A stretch of 11,761 bases of DNA from NCBI GenBank assembly GCA_036263155.1, contig DATAHN010000087.1, positions 1-11,761 of the forward strand, read 5' to 3'. Made by a program: the position numbers and the translations under genes. The notes beneath the pieces are model-generated. The model ran no database searches. It was not told where the DNA came from and saw nothing but the letters and a program-made list of their open reading frames with translations. Of the stretch, positions 1 to 6,992 are shown one piece after another. This stretch comes from DASUBN01 sp036263155. GTDB lineage: Bacteria > Pseudomonadota > Gammaproteobacteria > Natronospirales > REEB76. Positions within the stretch are counted from its first letter, which is position 1; every line of letters begins with the position of its first letter.

Positions 1-515
1 GCCGCTACCTACACCGGCTGTACCGACGCAAGTTCGCCGAGGCGAAGCGCAGTATCCATCTCACCACACCGTACTTCGTGCCGGACCGGCGCACCCGCCG
101 CGCGTTGCGGTTGGCCGCGCGGCGCGGAGTGGAGGTTAAGCTCTTGGTGCCGCACCACATCGATGAGCCCGTCGAGCGCGTGGTGCAGTGGGCGGCGCAT
201 GCCATGTACGCAAGCCTGCTGGAGGCCGGTGTGCAGATCCACGAGTACCTGCCGCGCATGCTGCACGCCAAGACCCTGGTCATCGACGGGGAGTGGTGCA
301 GCGTGGGTACCGCGAACCTCGACTACCGCAGCTTCTTCCTCAACTACGAGCTCACCCTCACCAGTACCGACGCCGCGCTGGTGCAGCGCCTGGAGGCGGA
401 TTTCCAGCAGGACCTCACCCAGTCCCTGCGCATCCAGCCACGCCGCTGGGCGAACCGCCGCTGGTGGATGCGCACCCTCGAGTCTCTCGGCTGGTCCATC
501 CGCCACTGGCTGTGA
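1..515 (+). CDS. Cardiolipin synthase / phospholipase D family protein, C-terminal part (5' truncated)
   Basis: The reading frame is open from base 3 to the TGA at 513-515, so the gene begins before the window. The visible ~170 residues are the second half of a PLD-superfamily enzyme. A TTPYFVPD block is followed by one complete HKD motif (His at 264-266, Lys and Asp downstream, then GTANLD ending at 323), the catalytic signature of the family. The C-terminus is Arg/Trp-rich (WANRRWWMRTL...), as is usual in bacterial cardiolipin synthases. Such enzymes join two phosphatidylglycerols, or PG and PE, at the inner membrane to make cardiolipin. The first HKD motif and any N-terminal membrane segments lie outside the window, so the subtype (ClsA, ClsB or ClsC) cannot be decided. 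The next gene starts 63 bp downstream, apparently with its own promoter. The family assignment is firm; the exact substrate is inferred. Confidence 0.88.
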   Translation, partial: RYLHRLYRRKFAEAKRSIHLTTPYFVPDRRTRRALRLAARRGVEVKLLVPHHIDEPVERVVQWAAHAMYASLLEAGVQIHEYLPRMLHAKTLVIDGEWCSVGTANLDYRSFFLNYELTLTSTDAALVQRLEADFQQDLTQSLRIQPRRWANRRWWMRTLESLGWSIRHWL

Positions 516-529
516 ACCGGGCCGGGCGG

Positions 530-538
530 TGCTAGAGT
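530..538 (+). promoter_or_regulatory. Candidate extended -10 promoter of the S9 peptidase gene
   Basis: TGCTAGAGT fits an extended -10 element (TGn followed by TAnAnT) and lies 40 bp before the peptidase start. No good -35 hexamer is visible at 16-18 bp spacing, which is tolerable for an extended -10. The element sits in the loop of a possible GGCGG/CCGCC inverted repeat (525-529 and 541-545). The peptidase ribosome binding site is GGAGG at 569-573, 5 bases before its ATG. Confidence 0.35.
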
Positions 539-578
539 GCCCGCCTGATCCCGTCCGATCCAGCCACCGGAGGTCCGC

Positions 579-2708
579 ATGTCCCGTCTGGTCCTGATCC
601 TGAGCGCCTTCGCCGCGAGCTTCGCGGGCGCGGCTGCCCATGCCGCCGATTTCACCCTGCAGCAGGCCCTGAGCTACCCGTTTCCCTCCGAGCTCACCGC
701 CGCCCCCAAGGGCAGCGCCGTGGCCTGGGTGCAGGACATCGAGGGCGCGCGCAACGTGTGGATCGCCGAGAGCCCTGGTGCCGCGCCGCGCCAGCTCACG
801 CACTTCACCGGCGACGAGGGCGTCGAGATCAGCCACGTGGAACTTTCGGCGGACAGCCGCTACCTGGTGTTCGTGCGCGGCGGTGACCACGATGCCAACT
901 GGCCTGAGGCGCTGGAGCCGGAGCCGAGTTCCATGCCGGTGCAACCCACCATGCAGGTGTGGAGCGTCGCCCTCAAGACCGGCGAGCTGCAGCTCGTGGG
1001 CGACGGCGATGCGCCGGCCATCGCGCCGGACAGCTCACGCGTGGCCTTCATCCACCTGCCCGAACGTGCGGTATGGTCGGCGGCCCTCGGCGGCGGCGGC
1101 GGCAAGGCCGCGCTGCTGCTGTTCGACCGCGGCAAGGCCTCGGACCTGCGGTGGTCGCCGGACGGCAAGGCGCTGGCCTTCGTGTCCGGGCGCGGCGACC
1201 ACAGCTTCATCGGCGTGTACCGCAACGGTGAGACGCCCATCGAGTACCTGGCGCCGTCCACCAGCAGCGACTTCATGCCGCGCTGGTCGCCGGACAGCAC
1301 CCGCATCGCCTACGTGCGTGTGCCAGGTCAGGGCGGGGTGCCCAAGCCGATCCTGAAGCAGGTGCCGGATCCCTGGGCGCTGTGGGTCGGTGAGGTCGCG
1401 ACCGGCAAGGCCGCACGCGCCTGGCAGAGCCCCAACACGCTGCGCGGTTCCTATCCGCAGACCCAGGGCGAGGCGAACCTGCACTGGCTTCCGGGCGACC
1501 GTCTGCTGTTCCTCGCCGACATGGATAACTGGCCGCATCTCTACGCGGTGCCATCCAAGGGCGGCGAGGCGAAGCTGCTCACCCCCGGCAAGTTCATGGT
1601 GGAGTACGTGAGCGCGAGCGCCGACGGCAGTCGCGTGGTGTACAGCGCCAACGTCGGCGCCACCGTGGGCGACCAGGACCGCCGCCATCTCTACCTCATC
1701 AGCACCGACGGCTCACCCGAGCGCGTTCTCACCGCGGGCGATGAGATCGAGTGGACTCCGGCCTTGAGCGGTGATGGCAAGACGCTGGGCTTCATCCAGG
1801 CCGGTGTGCAGCTGCCGCCGCTGGTGGTGGCGGGCGGCGTGGATAAGAGCGACTGGCACACCCTGAACCGCGACAGCATACCGGCCATGTTCCCGGCGCA
1901 GGGCTTCGTCACGCCGCGCTCCGTGAGCTTCGAGGCCGCCGACGGCACCGAGTTGCACGGCCAGCTCTATGCCACGGACGATGGCGCGCGCAAGCCCGCC
2001 ATCGTGTTCGTGCACGGCGGGCCACCGCGCCAGATGCTGCTCGGCTGGCACTACATGAACTACTACGCGAACGCCTACGCGGTGGACCAGTACCTGGCCG
2101 CCCACGGCTTCGTGGTACTGGCGCTCAACTACCGCCTGGGCATCGGCTATGGCCATGACTTCAATCACCCGGCGCATTGGGGCCCGACCGGAGCCGCCGA
2201 ATATCAGGACGTGTTCGCCGCCGCCAAGTTCCTAATGCGTGACGCGCGGGTGGACGCCAAGCGCATCGGCATCTGGGGCGGCTCCTATGGCGGCTATCTC
2301 ACCGCCATGGCACTGGCCAGGAACTCCAATATCTTCAAGGCCGGCGTGGATCTCAACGGTGTACACGACTGGTCGTACGACCTCTCGGACTGGTTCAACG
2401 GCGGCAAGCCGCGCTACGAGGAGGGTGACCGCAAGCAGGCCATGAAGGTGGCCTGGCAGTCCTCGCCGGTGGCCGCGGTGAAGGGCTGGCGCTCGCCGGT
2501 GCTGCTGATCCAGGGCGACGACGACCGCAACGTCTACTTCAACGAGATGATCGACATGGTGAACCGGCTGCAGGACCAGGGTGTGCCCTACGAGGAACTG
2601 GTGATACCGAACGAGATCCACGGCTTCCTCAGGCGCGCGTCATGGCGGAAAGCCGACGAGGCCACGGTGGAGTTCTTCCAGCGCCAGCTCAAGCCCCAGG
2701 GGAAGTGA
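579..2708 (+). CDS. Exported S9 family serine peptidase (prolyl oligopeptidase/DPP-IV-like)
   Basis: This 709-residue protein starts at an ATG preceded by GGAGG at 5-base spacing. The first ~22 residues form a Sec signal peptide (MSRLVLILSAFAASF..., ending AHA-AD), so the enzyme is probably periplasmic or secreted. Residues ~25-420 are a beta-propeller with TolB/PD40-like blades (WSPDG near 192, WSPDS near 235, SGDGK near 397). Residues ~460-705 are the alpha/beta-hydrolase domain. The catalytic triad is complete: Ser569 in GGSYGG, Asp649 in QGDDDRNV and His681 in NEIHGF; the oxyanion-side VHGGPP motif is near 478. Size and architecture match the S9 family, whose members cut short peptides that enter through the propeller, often after Pro or Ala. 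The side-chain preference cannot be read from sequence. The D-amino-acid dehydrogenase gene follows after 10 bp, probably in the same operon. Confidence 0.93.
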   Translation: MSRLVLILSAFAASFAGAAAHAADFTLQQALSYPFPSELTAAPKGSAVAWVQDIEGARNVWIAESPGAAPRQLTHFTGDEGVEISHVELSADSRYLVFVRGGDHDANWPEALEPEPSSMPVQPTMQVWSVALKTGELQLVGDGDAPAIAPDSSRVAFIHLPERAVWSAALGGGGGKAALLLFDRGKASDLRWSPDGKALAFVSGRGDHSFIGVYRNGETPIEYLAPSTSSDFMPRWSPDSTRIAYVRVPGQGGVPKPILKQVPDPWALWVGEVATGKAARAWQSPNTLRGSYPQTQGEANLHWLPGDRLLFLADMDNWPHLYAVPSKGGEAKLLTPGKFMVEYVSASADGSRVVYSANVGATVGDQDRRHLYLISTDGSPERVLTAGDEIEWTPALSGDGKTLGFIQAGVQLPPLVVAGGVDKSDWHTLNRDSIPAMFPAQGFVTPRSVSFEAADGTELHGQLYATDDGARKPAIVFVHGGPPRQMLLGWHYMNYYANAYAVDQYLAAHGFVVLALNYRLGIGYGHDFNHPAHWGPTGAAEYQDVFAAAKFLMRDARVDAKRIGIWGGSYGGYLTAMALARNSNIFKAGVDLNGVHDWSYDLSDWFNGGKPRYEEGDRKQAMKVAWQSSPVAAVKGWRSPVLLIQGDDDRNVYFNEMIDMVNRLQDQGVPYEELVIPNEIHGFLRRASWRKADEATVEFFQRQLKPQGK

Positions 2709-2718
2709 GCCGGCAGGG

Positions 2719-3981
2719 ATGGCACGCACAGCGCTGGTGATCGGCGGCGGGCTGCTGGGCGTCACCAGCGCCTGGTACCTTGCCGAGCGCGGTTTCAAGG
2801 TCACGCTGCTGGAGCGGCGGTCCGGCACTGGCCTCGAGACCAGCTACGCGAACGGCGGGCTGGTGACGCCGAGCCAGTCGGATCCCTGGAACGCGCCGGG
2901 CACCTTCGGCCACCTGCTGCGCTGGCTGTGGCGGGAGGACTCGCCGCTGCTGTTGCGTCCGCGCGCGCTGCCCGGCATGTGGCGCTGGGGCCTCAAGTTC
3001 CTGCTGGCCTCCCGCGCCGCGCCTTGGTGGACGGCGACGGAGGCGAACCTGCGCCTCGGGCTCTACAGCGCCGATTGCCTGCGGCAACTGCGCGGGCAGC
3101 TCGGGTTGCAGTACCAAGCCATGAGTGCGGGCACGCTCAAGGTGTTCCGTGACGCAGCGTTCCTGGAGCGCTCCGATACGCTGGCCCGTACTCTCGCGCC
3201 CCTCGGCCTGAGGCACCGCGTCCTGAGCCGCGCCGAGGCGGTGGCGCTCGAACCGATGCTGGAAGCGGCACCGGGACTCGCGGGTGCAATCCACTACTCA
3301 GAGGACGAGAGCGGCGATGCCCATGCTTTCACCCGCGCGCTGGAACAGCACGCCCGCGCCGCCGGCGTGGAGTTCCTCACGGGCATTGAGGTGACTGGCT
3401 TCGTGTCGCAGGCAGGCGAGGTCACGTCCGCGCGCACTGCACGCGGCCAGTTCCAGGCGGATACCTATGTGCTGGCGGCGGGTTCCTATAGCCCGGCACT
3501 GGCCGCGACGCTGGGACTAAATCTTCCCATCTATCCCGTAAAAGGTTACTCGGTGACGCTGAACCTGCGTGAGCCGAAGCGCCGGCTGGGGATACCGCTG
3601 GTGGATTTCGAGCGCAAGATCGTGGTGACGCCCCTGGGCGAACGGCTGCGGATCGCCGGCACCGCCGAGTTCACCGGCTTCGACACTTCACTCAACCCGC
3701 GGCGCGGTGCGGCCGTGCTGAAGCATGCCTTGCAGCTCCTGCCGGAAGTGGCGGGGCAGGTGGAGGGAGTGGAACATTGGGCAGGTTTGCGGCCCATGAG
3801 CTGCGACGGGCCGCCGCTGGTGGGCGCCACCCGTTATCCGAACCTCTACACCAATGCCGGACACGGCCCGCTGGGGCTGACGCTCGCTGCGGGCTCGAGC
3901 CGCGCGTTGGCGGACCTCATGGCCGGCCGCGCGCCGGCACTGGACCTCACCGCCTATTCGCCCGGCCGCTTCTCGCGCTGA
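2719..3981 (+). CDS. dadA: D-amino-acid dehydrogenase, DadA family (FAD-dependent)
   Basis: This 420-residue flavoprotein oxidatively deaminates D-amino acids to 2-oxo acids plus ammonia and passes electrons to the membrane quinone pool. The N-terminus is a Rossmann dinucleotide-binding motif (GGGLLG at residues 9-14, then Glu32 at the end of the second beta strand). It is followed by the DadA-type TSYANGG and PWNAPG segments (~41-61). The C-terminus carries the family signature GLRPMSCDGPPLVGATRY (357-373) and GHGPLGLTLAAGS (381-393), close to DadA (RPMTPDG..., GHGTLGWT). Length is near the usual ~430. The gene lies 10 bp behind the S9 peptidase; its ribosome binding site is poor (GGCAGGG directly before the ATG, AGGGGAA further up inside the peptidase gene), which suggests translational coupling. 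No alanine racemase gene (dadX) lies nearby, unlike the classic dad operon. A D-hydroxyproline dehydrogenase is an alternative within the same family. Confidence 0.85.
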   Translation: MARTALVIGGGLLGVTSAWYLAERGFKVTLLERRSGTGLETSYANGGLVTPSQSDPWNAPGTFGHLLRWLWREDSPLLLRPRALPGMWRWGLKFLLASRAAPWWTATEANLRLGLYSADCLRQLRGQLGLQYQAMSAGTLKVFRDAAFLERSDTLARTLAPLGLRHRVLSRAEAVALEPMLEAAPGLAGAIHYSEDESGDAHAFTRALEQHARAAGVEFLTGIEVTGFVSQAGEVTSARTARGQFQADTYVLAAGSYSPALAATLGLNLPIYPVKGYSVTLNLREPKRRLGIPLVDFERKIVVTPLGERLRIAGTAEFTGFDTSLNPRRGAAVLKHALQLLPEVAGQVEGVEHWAGLRPMSCDGPPLVGATRYPNLYTNAGHGPLGLTLAAGSSRALADLMAGRAPALDLTAYSPGRFSR

Positions 3982-3984
3982 GCG

Positions 3985-5517
3985 CTACTCGCCGCTCTTG
4001 GCGGCATCAGCGCGGGCATAGGTGGCGACACCGGGCATGTCCAGGCTCACGGGCTTGCCGAATGCGTCCAGCCCGAAGGTGATGTAGCTCTTGCCGAAGT
4101 AGGCATAGTCCCACTGCACCTGGAAGGTGTCGTGATGCCAGTGCCTGAGCTCGCCCGTGAGGCGCTTGCTGGCGCGCAGGCGCAGTTTGCCGTTCTCCAG
4201 CGTGATATTCACGTCGCCGTAGAGCTCGTTGCTGTAGTGCCCGGCATACTCCGCGAGCGGCAGCGGTGCCGCGCCGGGCTGGCGGGTCTTGTCCAGCGCG
4301 GCCTGGGCGGCGCGGTCCGCCGCGTAGACGGGAGCCACTGCCTTCAGAACCACCGTGCTCCAGTCCTTATCCGGTTTTCCGTCGTAGGCATCCACTACAC
4401 GCCACACCAGCGCCATGGGCAGCCAGCTCTGGTCCATGTTGCTCAGCACCACCACGCCCAGGTGCCGGGAGGGCACCATGCCGAGCCCCGCGCTCATGCC
4501 GTCGATGTGCCCGGAATGCCACACCACCTTTGTGCCGGCGTAGTCCTGCAGGAAGAAGCCGAGCCCGTAGGCGTAGAAGTGGCTTTCCGGGTTGAGGGCG
4601 CTCAGGAACTTCGCCTCGCCGTCCTTGCCGCCGATCAGCATCTGCGGCGTCTCCATCTCCTGCACCGTCTCGGGGCTCAGCAGCTGCTTGCCCTCGTAGC
4701 GGCCGTCCGCCAGCAGCATGCGCAGCCACTCCGACATCTCGCGCACGCTGGAGTTGATGGCCCCGGCGGGATCGATGTTGTCGGTGTTGTCCCAGGCGAT
4801 GGGTTGCAGGCGCCCGTCGATCTCGGCGTGGGGCGTGGCCACGTCGGCGCCGGACTTGAAGGCGCGGATGCTGGTGTTGCTGGTGTCCATGTGCAGCGGC
4901 GCGAAGAAGCGGGCGCGCACGTAGTCGCCCCACGCGGTACTTGTCACTGCGGGGACCACCTGCCCGGCGGCCATGTAGAGGCTGTTGCTGTAACAGAACT
5001 GGGAACGGAAACCGTAGGCGGGCTTCTGGTAGCGCAGGCGGGCGATGATCTCCTCGGAGTTGAAATCGGTTCCGTACCAGACGCCGTCCTCACCGCAGGT
5101 GCCGCTGCGGTGGCTGAGCAGGTCGCGCAACGTCACCTCGCGCGTCACGTAGGGGTCGTACATCTGGAAGCCCGGCATGAGTGTAGCCACCGGGTCGTCC
5201 CAGTCGAGCTTGCCGGCGTCCACCAGCGTACCGAGTGCGGCGACGGTGAAGGCCTTGGTGTTGGAGCCGATACCGAACAGCGTGTCGCCGTCCACCTTGT
5301 CCGGGGCGTCCAGGTTGCGCCGGCCGAAGCCCTGCACCCACACCACCTTGTCATCCTTCACCACGGCGATGGCGAGGCCGGGCACCTTCCAATCTGCCAT
5401 GGCGTGCTGGATGTAGGTGTCCAGGCCCTTGAGTTCGGATGGCGGCTCGTCCGCCGCCAGGCTAGCCGGCAGGGGCAGCAGGCAGGCGAGGGCGACAAGG
5501 ATGCGTGCGAGATCCAT
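3985..5517 (-). CDS. Exported serine hydrolase, class C beta-lactamase/S12 family, with C-terminal DUF3471-like domain
   Basis: This 510-residue protein starts at an ATG (5515-5517) with AGGGAG 7 bases upstream on the minus strand. A signal peptide ends near residue 21 (MDLARILVALACLLP..., ASLAA), giving periplasmic location. The beta-lactamase-fold domain (~25-375) carries all three active-site motifs: SxxK (Ser85-Asn-Thr-Lys88), YxN (Tyr176-Ser-Asn178) and HSG (334-336) in place of KTG. Residues ~418-505 (LAEYAGHYSNELYGDV...) look like the DUF3471 domain often attached to these enzymes. Members of S12 include D-Ala-D-Ala carboxypeptidases, D-aminopeptidases, esterases and AmpC. The extra domain and the HSG motif argue against a true beta-lactamase. 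The gene converges on the dehydrogenase gene with a 3-bp gap. The substrate is unknown; a D-aminopeptidase role is only suggested by context. Confidence 0.9.
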   Translation of the reverse strand: MDLARILVALACLLPLPASLAADEPPSELKGLDTYIQHAMADWKVPGLAIAVVKDDKVVWVQGFGRRNLDAPDKVDGDTLFGIGSNTKAFTVAALGTLVDAGKLDWDDPVATLMPGFQMYDPYVTREVTLRDLLSHRSGTCGEDGVWYGTDFNSEEIIARLRYQKPAYGFRSQFCYSNSLYMAAGQVVPAVTSTAWGDYVRARFFAPLHMDTSNTSIRAFKSGADVATPHAEIDGRLQPIAWDNTDNIDPAGAINSSVREMSEWLRMLLADGRYEGKQLLSPETVQEMETPQMLIGGKDGEAKFLSALNPESHFYAYGLGFFLQDYAGTKVVWHSGHIDGMSAGLGMVPSRHLGVVVLSNMDQSWLPMALVWRVVDAYDGKPDKDWSTVVLKAVAPVYAADRAAQAALDKTRQPGAAPLPLAEYAGHYSNELYGDVNITLENGKLRLRASKRLTGELRHWHHDTFQVQWDYAYFGKSYITFGLDAFGKPVSLDMPGVATYARADAAKSGE

Positions 5518-5549
5518 GCGACGACTCCCTTCGGTCTTTAGTTAGAGTG

Positions 5550-5559
5550 CGAACGTTCG
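5550..5559. promoter_or_regulatory. Palindrome in divergent promoter region (candidate operator)
   Basis: CGAACGTTCG is a perfect 10-bp inverted repeat in the 269-bp gap between the minus-strand S12 hydrolase and the plus-strand HD-GYP gene. It lies 33 bp upstream of the hydrolase start and ~43 bp before the candidate -10 of the HD-GYP gene. A weak minus-strand -35 (TTGTCC, 5559-5564) overlaps its edge, but no convincing -10 goes with it. Its position suits a repressor or activator site; the regulator is unknown. Confidence 0.3.
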
Positions 5560-5601
5560 GACAATCCATCGGTGACCGCTGAAGCTACGCGGTTTTTGGG
5601 G

Positions 5602-5607
5602 TATAAA
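5602..5607 (+). promoter_or_regulatory. Candidate -10 box of the first HD-GYP gene
   Basis: TATAAA is the best -10-like hexamer in the intergenic region and stands out against the GC-rich background. A weak -35 match (CTGAAG, 5579-5584) lies 17 bp upstream. Transcription would start near 5613-5615, giving a 5' leader of about 170 nt whose first bases form the hairpin at 5612-5652. Confidence 0.42.
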
Positions 5608-5611
5608 CTAG

Positions 5612-5652
5612 CTCAAGGAAGCATCCGGTGGGGGCACCGGACGTGCTTTGAG
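5612..5652 (+). other. Long imperfect hairpin at the predicted 5' end of the HD-GYP leader
   Basis: The left arm is CTCA, bulge AGG, AAGCA, bulge T, CCGGTG. The loop is GGGG. The right arm is CACCGG, bulge ACG, TGCTT, TGAG. That gives 15 base pairs interrupted by two irregularities. There is no U-tract, so it is not an intrinsic terminator. The rest of the leader (5653-5776) contains further short self-complementary stretches. I could not match it to the c-di-GMP-I, c-di-GMP-II or other riboswitch consensus patterns I know. Confidence 0.5.
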
Positions 5653-5786
5653 GGACCAGAGGGAGCGCCGAGCGGCTGGAAGGGTCGGTCGCCGGTGTGG
5701 GACGAAGTGCCCGTTTCCAGTTCAAGGAAGATCCACGCCGACCAGCCTCGACACCGCTGCGCGTGCCGCAACAGTGGGGGAGAGGC

Positions 5787-6824
5787 ATGGCCAAGACCGC
5801 ATTCAGGCCGGACGACACGACCACCGACATCCGCAATGCGCTCCAGCAGGAGCGCCGGATCAAATCCGACTTCACCTCCAACATTCGCGATGGCGCCAGA
5901 CTCTACGGCCGCGCGCGCGCCTGCCTGCAGTGGCTGTTCGAGGACGTGCAGGCCAAGCGACCGCTGGACCTAGACATCGCCAAGGAGGTGGTGCAGGCCA
6001 TCTTCGACAGCCTTGCCAAGAACCCCAACGTGCTGCTGTGGATCACCAACCTGCAATTCCCGCAGGAGGCCAATGCCTGCCACAACTTCAACGTAGCGGT
6101 GCTCTCCATGGTGTTCGGCCGGCATCGCGGCATGAGCCGCAGCGATGTCATGGCGCTCGGTCTCGGCGGCATGCTGCATGACCTCGGCAAGGCCCACCTG
6201 CCGTCTTCCGTGCTGGAGCGGCCCTCGCGCCTCACGCCGGATGAGATGCAGCTCGTCCGGCGCCACGCGGAGCAGGGCTACGACATGCTCAACGATGCCG
6301 GCCAGCTCACCAAGCCGGTGCTGGATATCGTCCGTTACCACCACGAGCGCGCCGACGGCAGCGGCTACCCCGCAGGCCTGTTCGGCGGCGGGCTGCCAGA
6401 CCCGCCGCGTATGGTGGCTATCGCCGACGCCTACGACAGCATGACCGGCGGCTATTACCGCCGTCCCATGACGCCTACCGACGCACTGCGGGTGCTCAAG
6501 AACCAGGCCGGCGAGGAGTACGGCATGGAGCTGGTGGAGGAATTCATCCGCTGCCTGGGCACCTACCCCGTGGGCAGCCTGGTGGAACTGAACTCCGGTT
6601 CGGTGGTGATGGTGGTGGGCTCCAACCCCAGCGCGCGGCTCAAGCCCCTGATCATGTTCGTGCGCAATGAGGAGGGGCGACTGGAGCGTCCGCGCATGCT
6701 CAACGACCTGTCCAAGTACTCCGATGAGGAGCTGGCGGAACGCTGGGGCATCCAGCGGCTGGTAGACCCGCTCGATTACGACATCGACATGTGGCAGGTG
6801 ATCCTGGAAGAGATACAGTTCTAG
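5787..6824 (+). CDS. HD-GYP domain protein lacking DUF3391 (predicted c-di-GMP phosphodiesterase)
   Basis: The ATG at 5787 is chosen because a GGGGAG-rich ribosome binding site (5776-5785) stands just before it. An in-frame GTG at 5697 has no such site and would add 30 residues of Arg/Pro-rich filler. The 345-residue product has a helical N-terminal segment (~15-80) and an HD-GYP domain (~90-260). The metal and catalytic residues are all present: His99, His131-Asp132 with Lys135 (MLHDLGK), His160, HHE at 185-187 with Asp190 and GYP at 193-195, and Asp214 (ADAYDS). HD-GYP enzymes hydrolyse cyclic di-GMP to pGpG or GMP. A C-terminal domain (~260-340) is shared with the next gene's product. It lacks the ~60-residue DUF3391 head that its downstream paralogue carries. 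No membrane or receiver domain is seen, so it is probably a cytoplasmic enzyme of unknown input. Confidence 0.9.
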   Translation: MAKTAFRPDDTTTDIRNALQQERRIKSDFTSNIRDGARLYGRARACLQWLFEDVQAKRPLDLDIAKEVVQAIFDSLAKNPNVLLWITNLQFPQEANACHNFNVAVLSMVFGRHRGMSRSDVMALGLGGMLHDLGKAHLPSSVLERPSRLTPDEMQLVRRHAEQGYDMLNDAGQLTKPVLDIVRYHHERADGSGYPAGLFGGGLPDPPRMVAIADAYDSMTGGYYRRPMTPTDALRVLKNQAGEEYGMELVEEFIRCLGTYPVGSLVELNSGSVVMVVGSNPSARLKPLIMFVRNEEGRLERPRMLNDLSKYSDEELAERWGIQRLVDPLDYDIDMWQVILEEIQF

Positions 6825-6849
6825 TCCACGACTCGCCATGCCCGCGGTG

Positions 6850-6866
6850 CCACCGGGTGCCGGTGG
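6850..6866 (+). other. Perfect stem-loop between the two HD-GYP genes
   Basis: CCACCGG, loop GTG, CCGGTGG: a perfect 7-bp stem, 26 bp after the first HD-GYP stop. No T-run follows (GGCCCTTGGG), so it is at best a weak terminator or an mRNA 3'-end stabiliser. The CCGGTGGGG string at its right edge also occurs in the leader hairpin of the first HD-GYP gene (5625-5633). Confidence 0.4.
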
Positions 6867-6871
6867 GGCCC

Positions 6872-6902
6872 TTGGGCGGGACCCGTCCAAATTAGGTAAA
6901 AT
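6872..6902 (+). promoter_or_regulatory. Candidate promoter of the second HD-GYP gene
   Basis: TAAAAT at 6897-6902 is a good -10 hexamer in an AT-rich island (AATTAGGTAAAAT). A TTGGGC -35-like hexamer lies at 6872-6877 with a long 19-bp spacer. Transcription would begin near 6908, giving an ~85-nt leader containing the hairpin at 6942-6960. This suggests the second gene can be transcribed independently of the first. Confidence 0.4.
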
Positions 6903-6941
6903 CCCCAGACCGATACCCCATTCCGCCACGGCTTCGGCCCT

Positions 6942-6960
6942 GGCCGGCTCGGAGCCGGCC
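6942..6960 (+). other. Strong GC-rich hairpin in the leader of the second HD-GYP gene
   Basis: GGCCGGCT, loop CGG, AGCCGGCC: an 8-bp perfect stem. It ends 20 bases before the ribosome binding site AAGGGA (6981-6986), which itself is 6 bases before the ATG. It could affect translation or mRNA stability; no U-tract follows. Confidence 0.45.
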
Positions 6961-6992
6961 TGAGCCCTGCCTGCAGTTCCAAGGGACCGACG

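Noticed and set aside
9..944. A 311-codon minus-strand frame opposite the PLD protein and the start of the S9 peptidase
   Set aside because: It spans two real genes and the gap between them in antisense, and its composition is typical of a GC-rich shadow frame.
3985..5517. A class C beta-lactamase conferring antibiotic resistance
   Set aside because: The fold is shared, but HSG replaces KTG and there is an extra C-terminal DUF3471-like domain, which point to a general S12 hydrolase. There is no ampR-type neighbour.
4132..5541. A 469-codon open frame on the plus strand opposite the S12 hydrolase
   Set aside because: It is the mirror of a gene with a signal peptide, SxxK, YxN and HSG motifs. 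The predicted protein is Val/His/Gly/Ala-rich with no domain, and no plausible ribosome binding site was identified.
5697..5786. GTG at 5697 as the start of the first HD-GYP protein
   Set aside because: It has no ribosome binding site and adds a Pro/Arg-rich stretch unlike DUF3391, whereas the ATG at 5787 has a strong GGGGGAGAGG site.
5608..5786. A known c-di-GMP riboswitch in front of the HD-GYP gene
   Set aside because: I could not find the conserved core strings of the c-di-GMP-I or c-di-GMP-II classes, so no known class is claimed; only an unassigned structured leader is reported.
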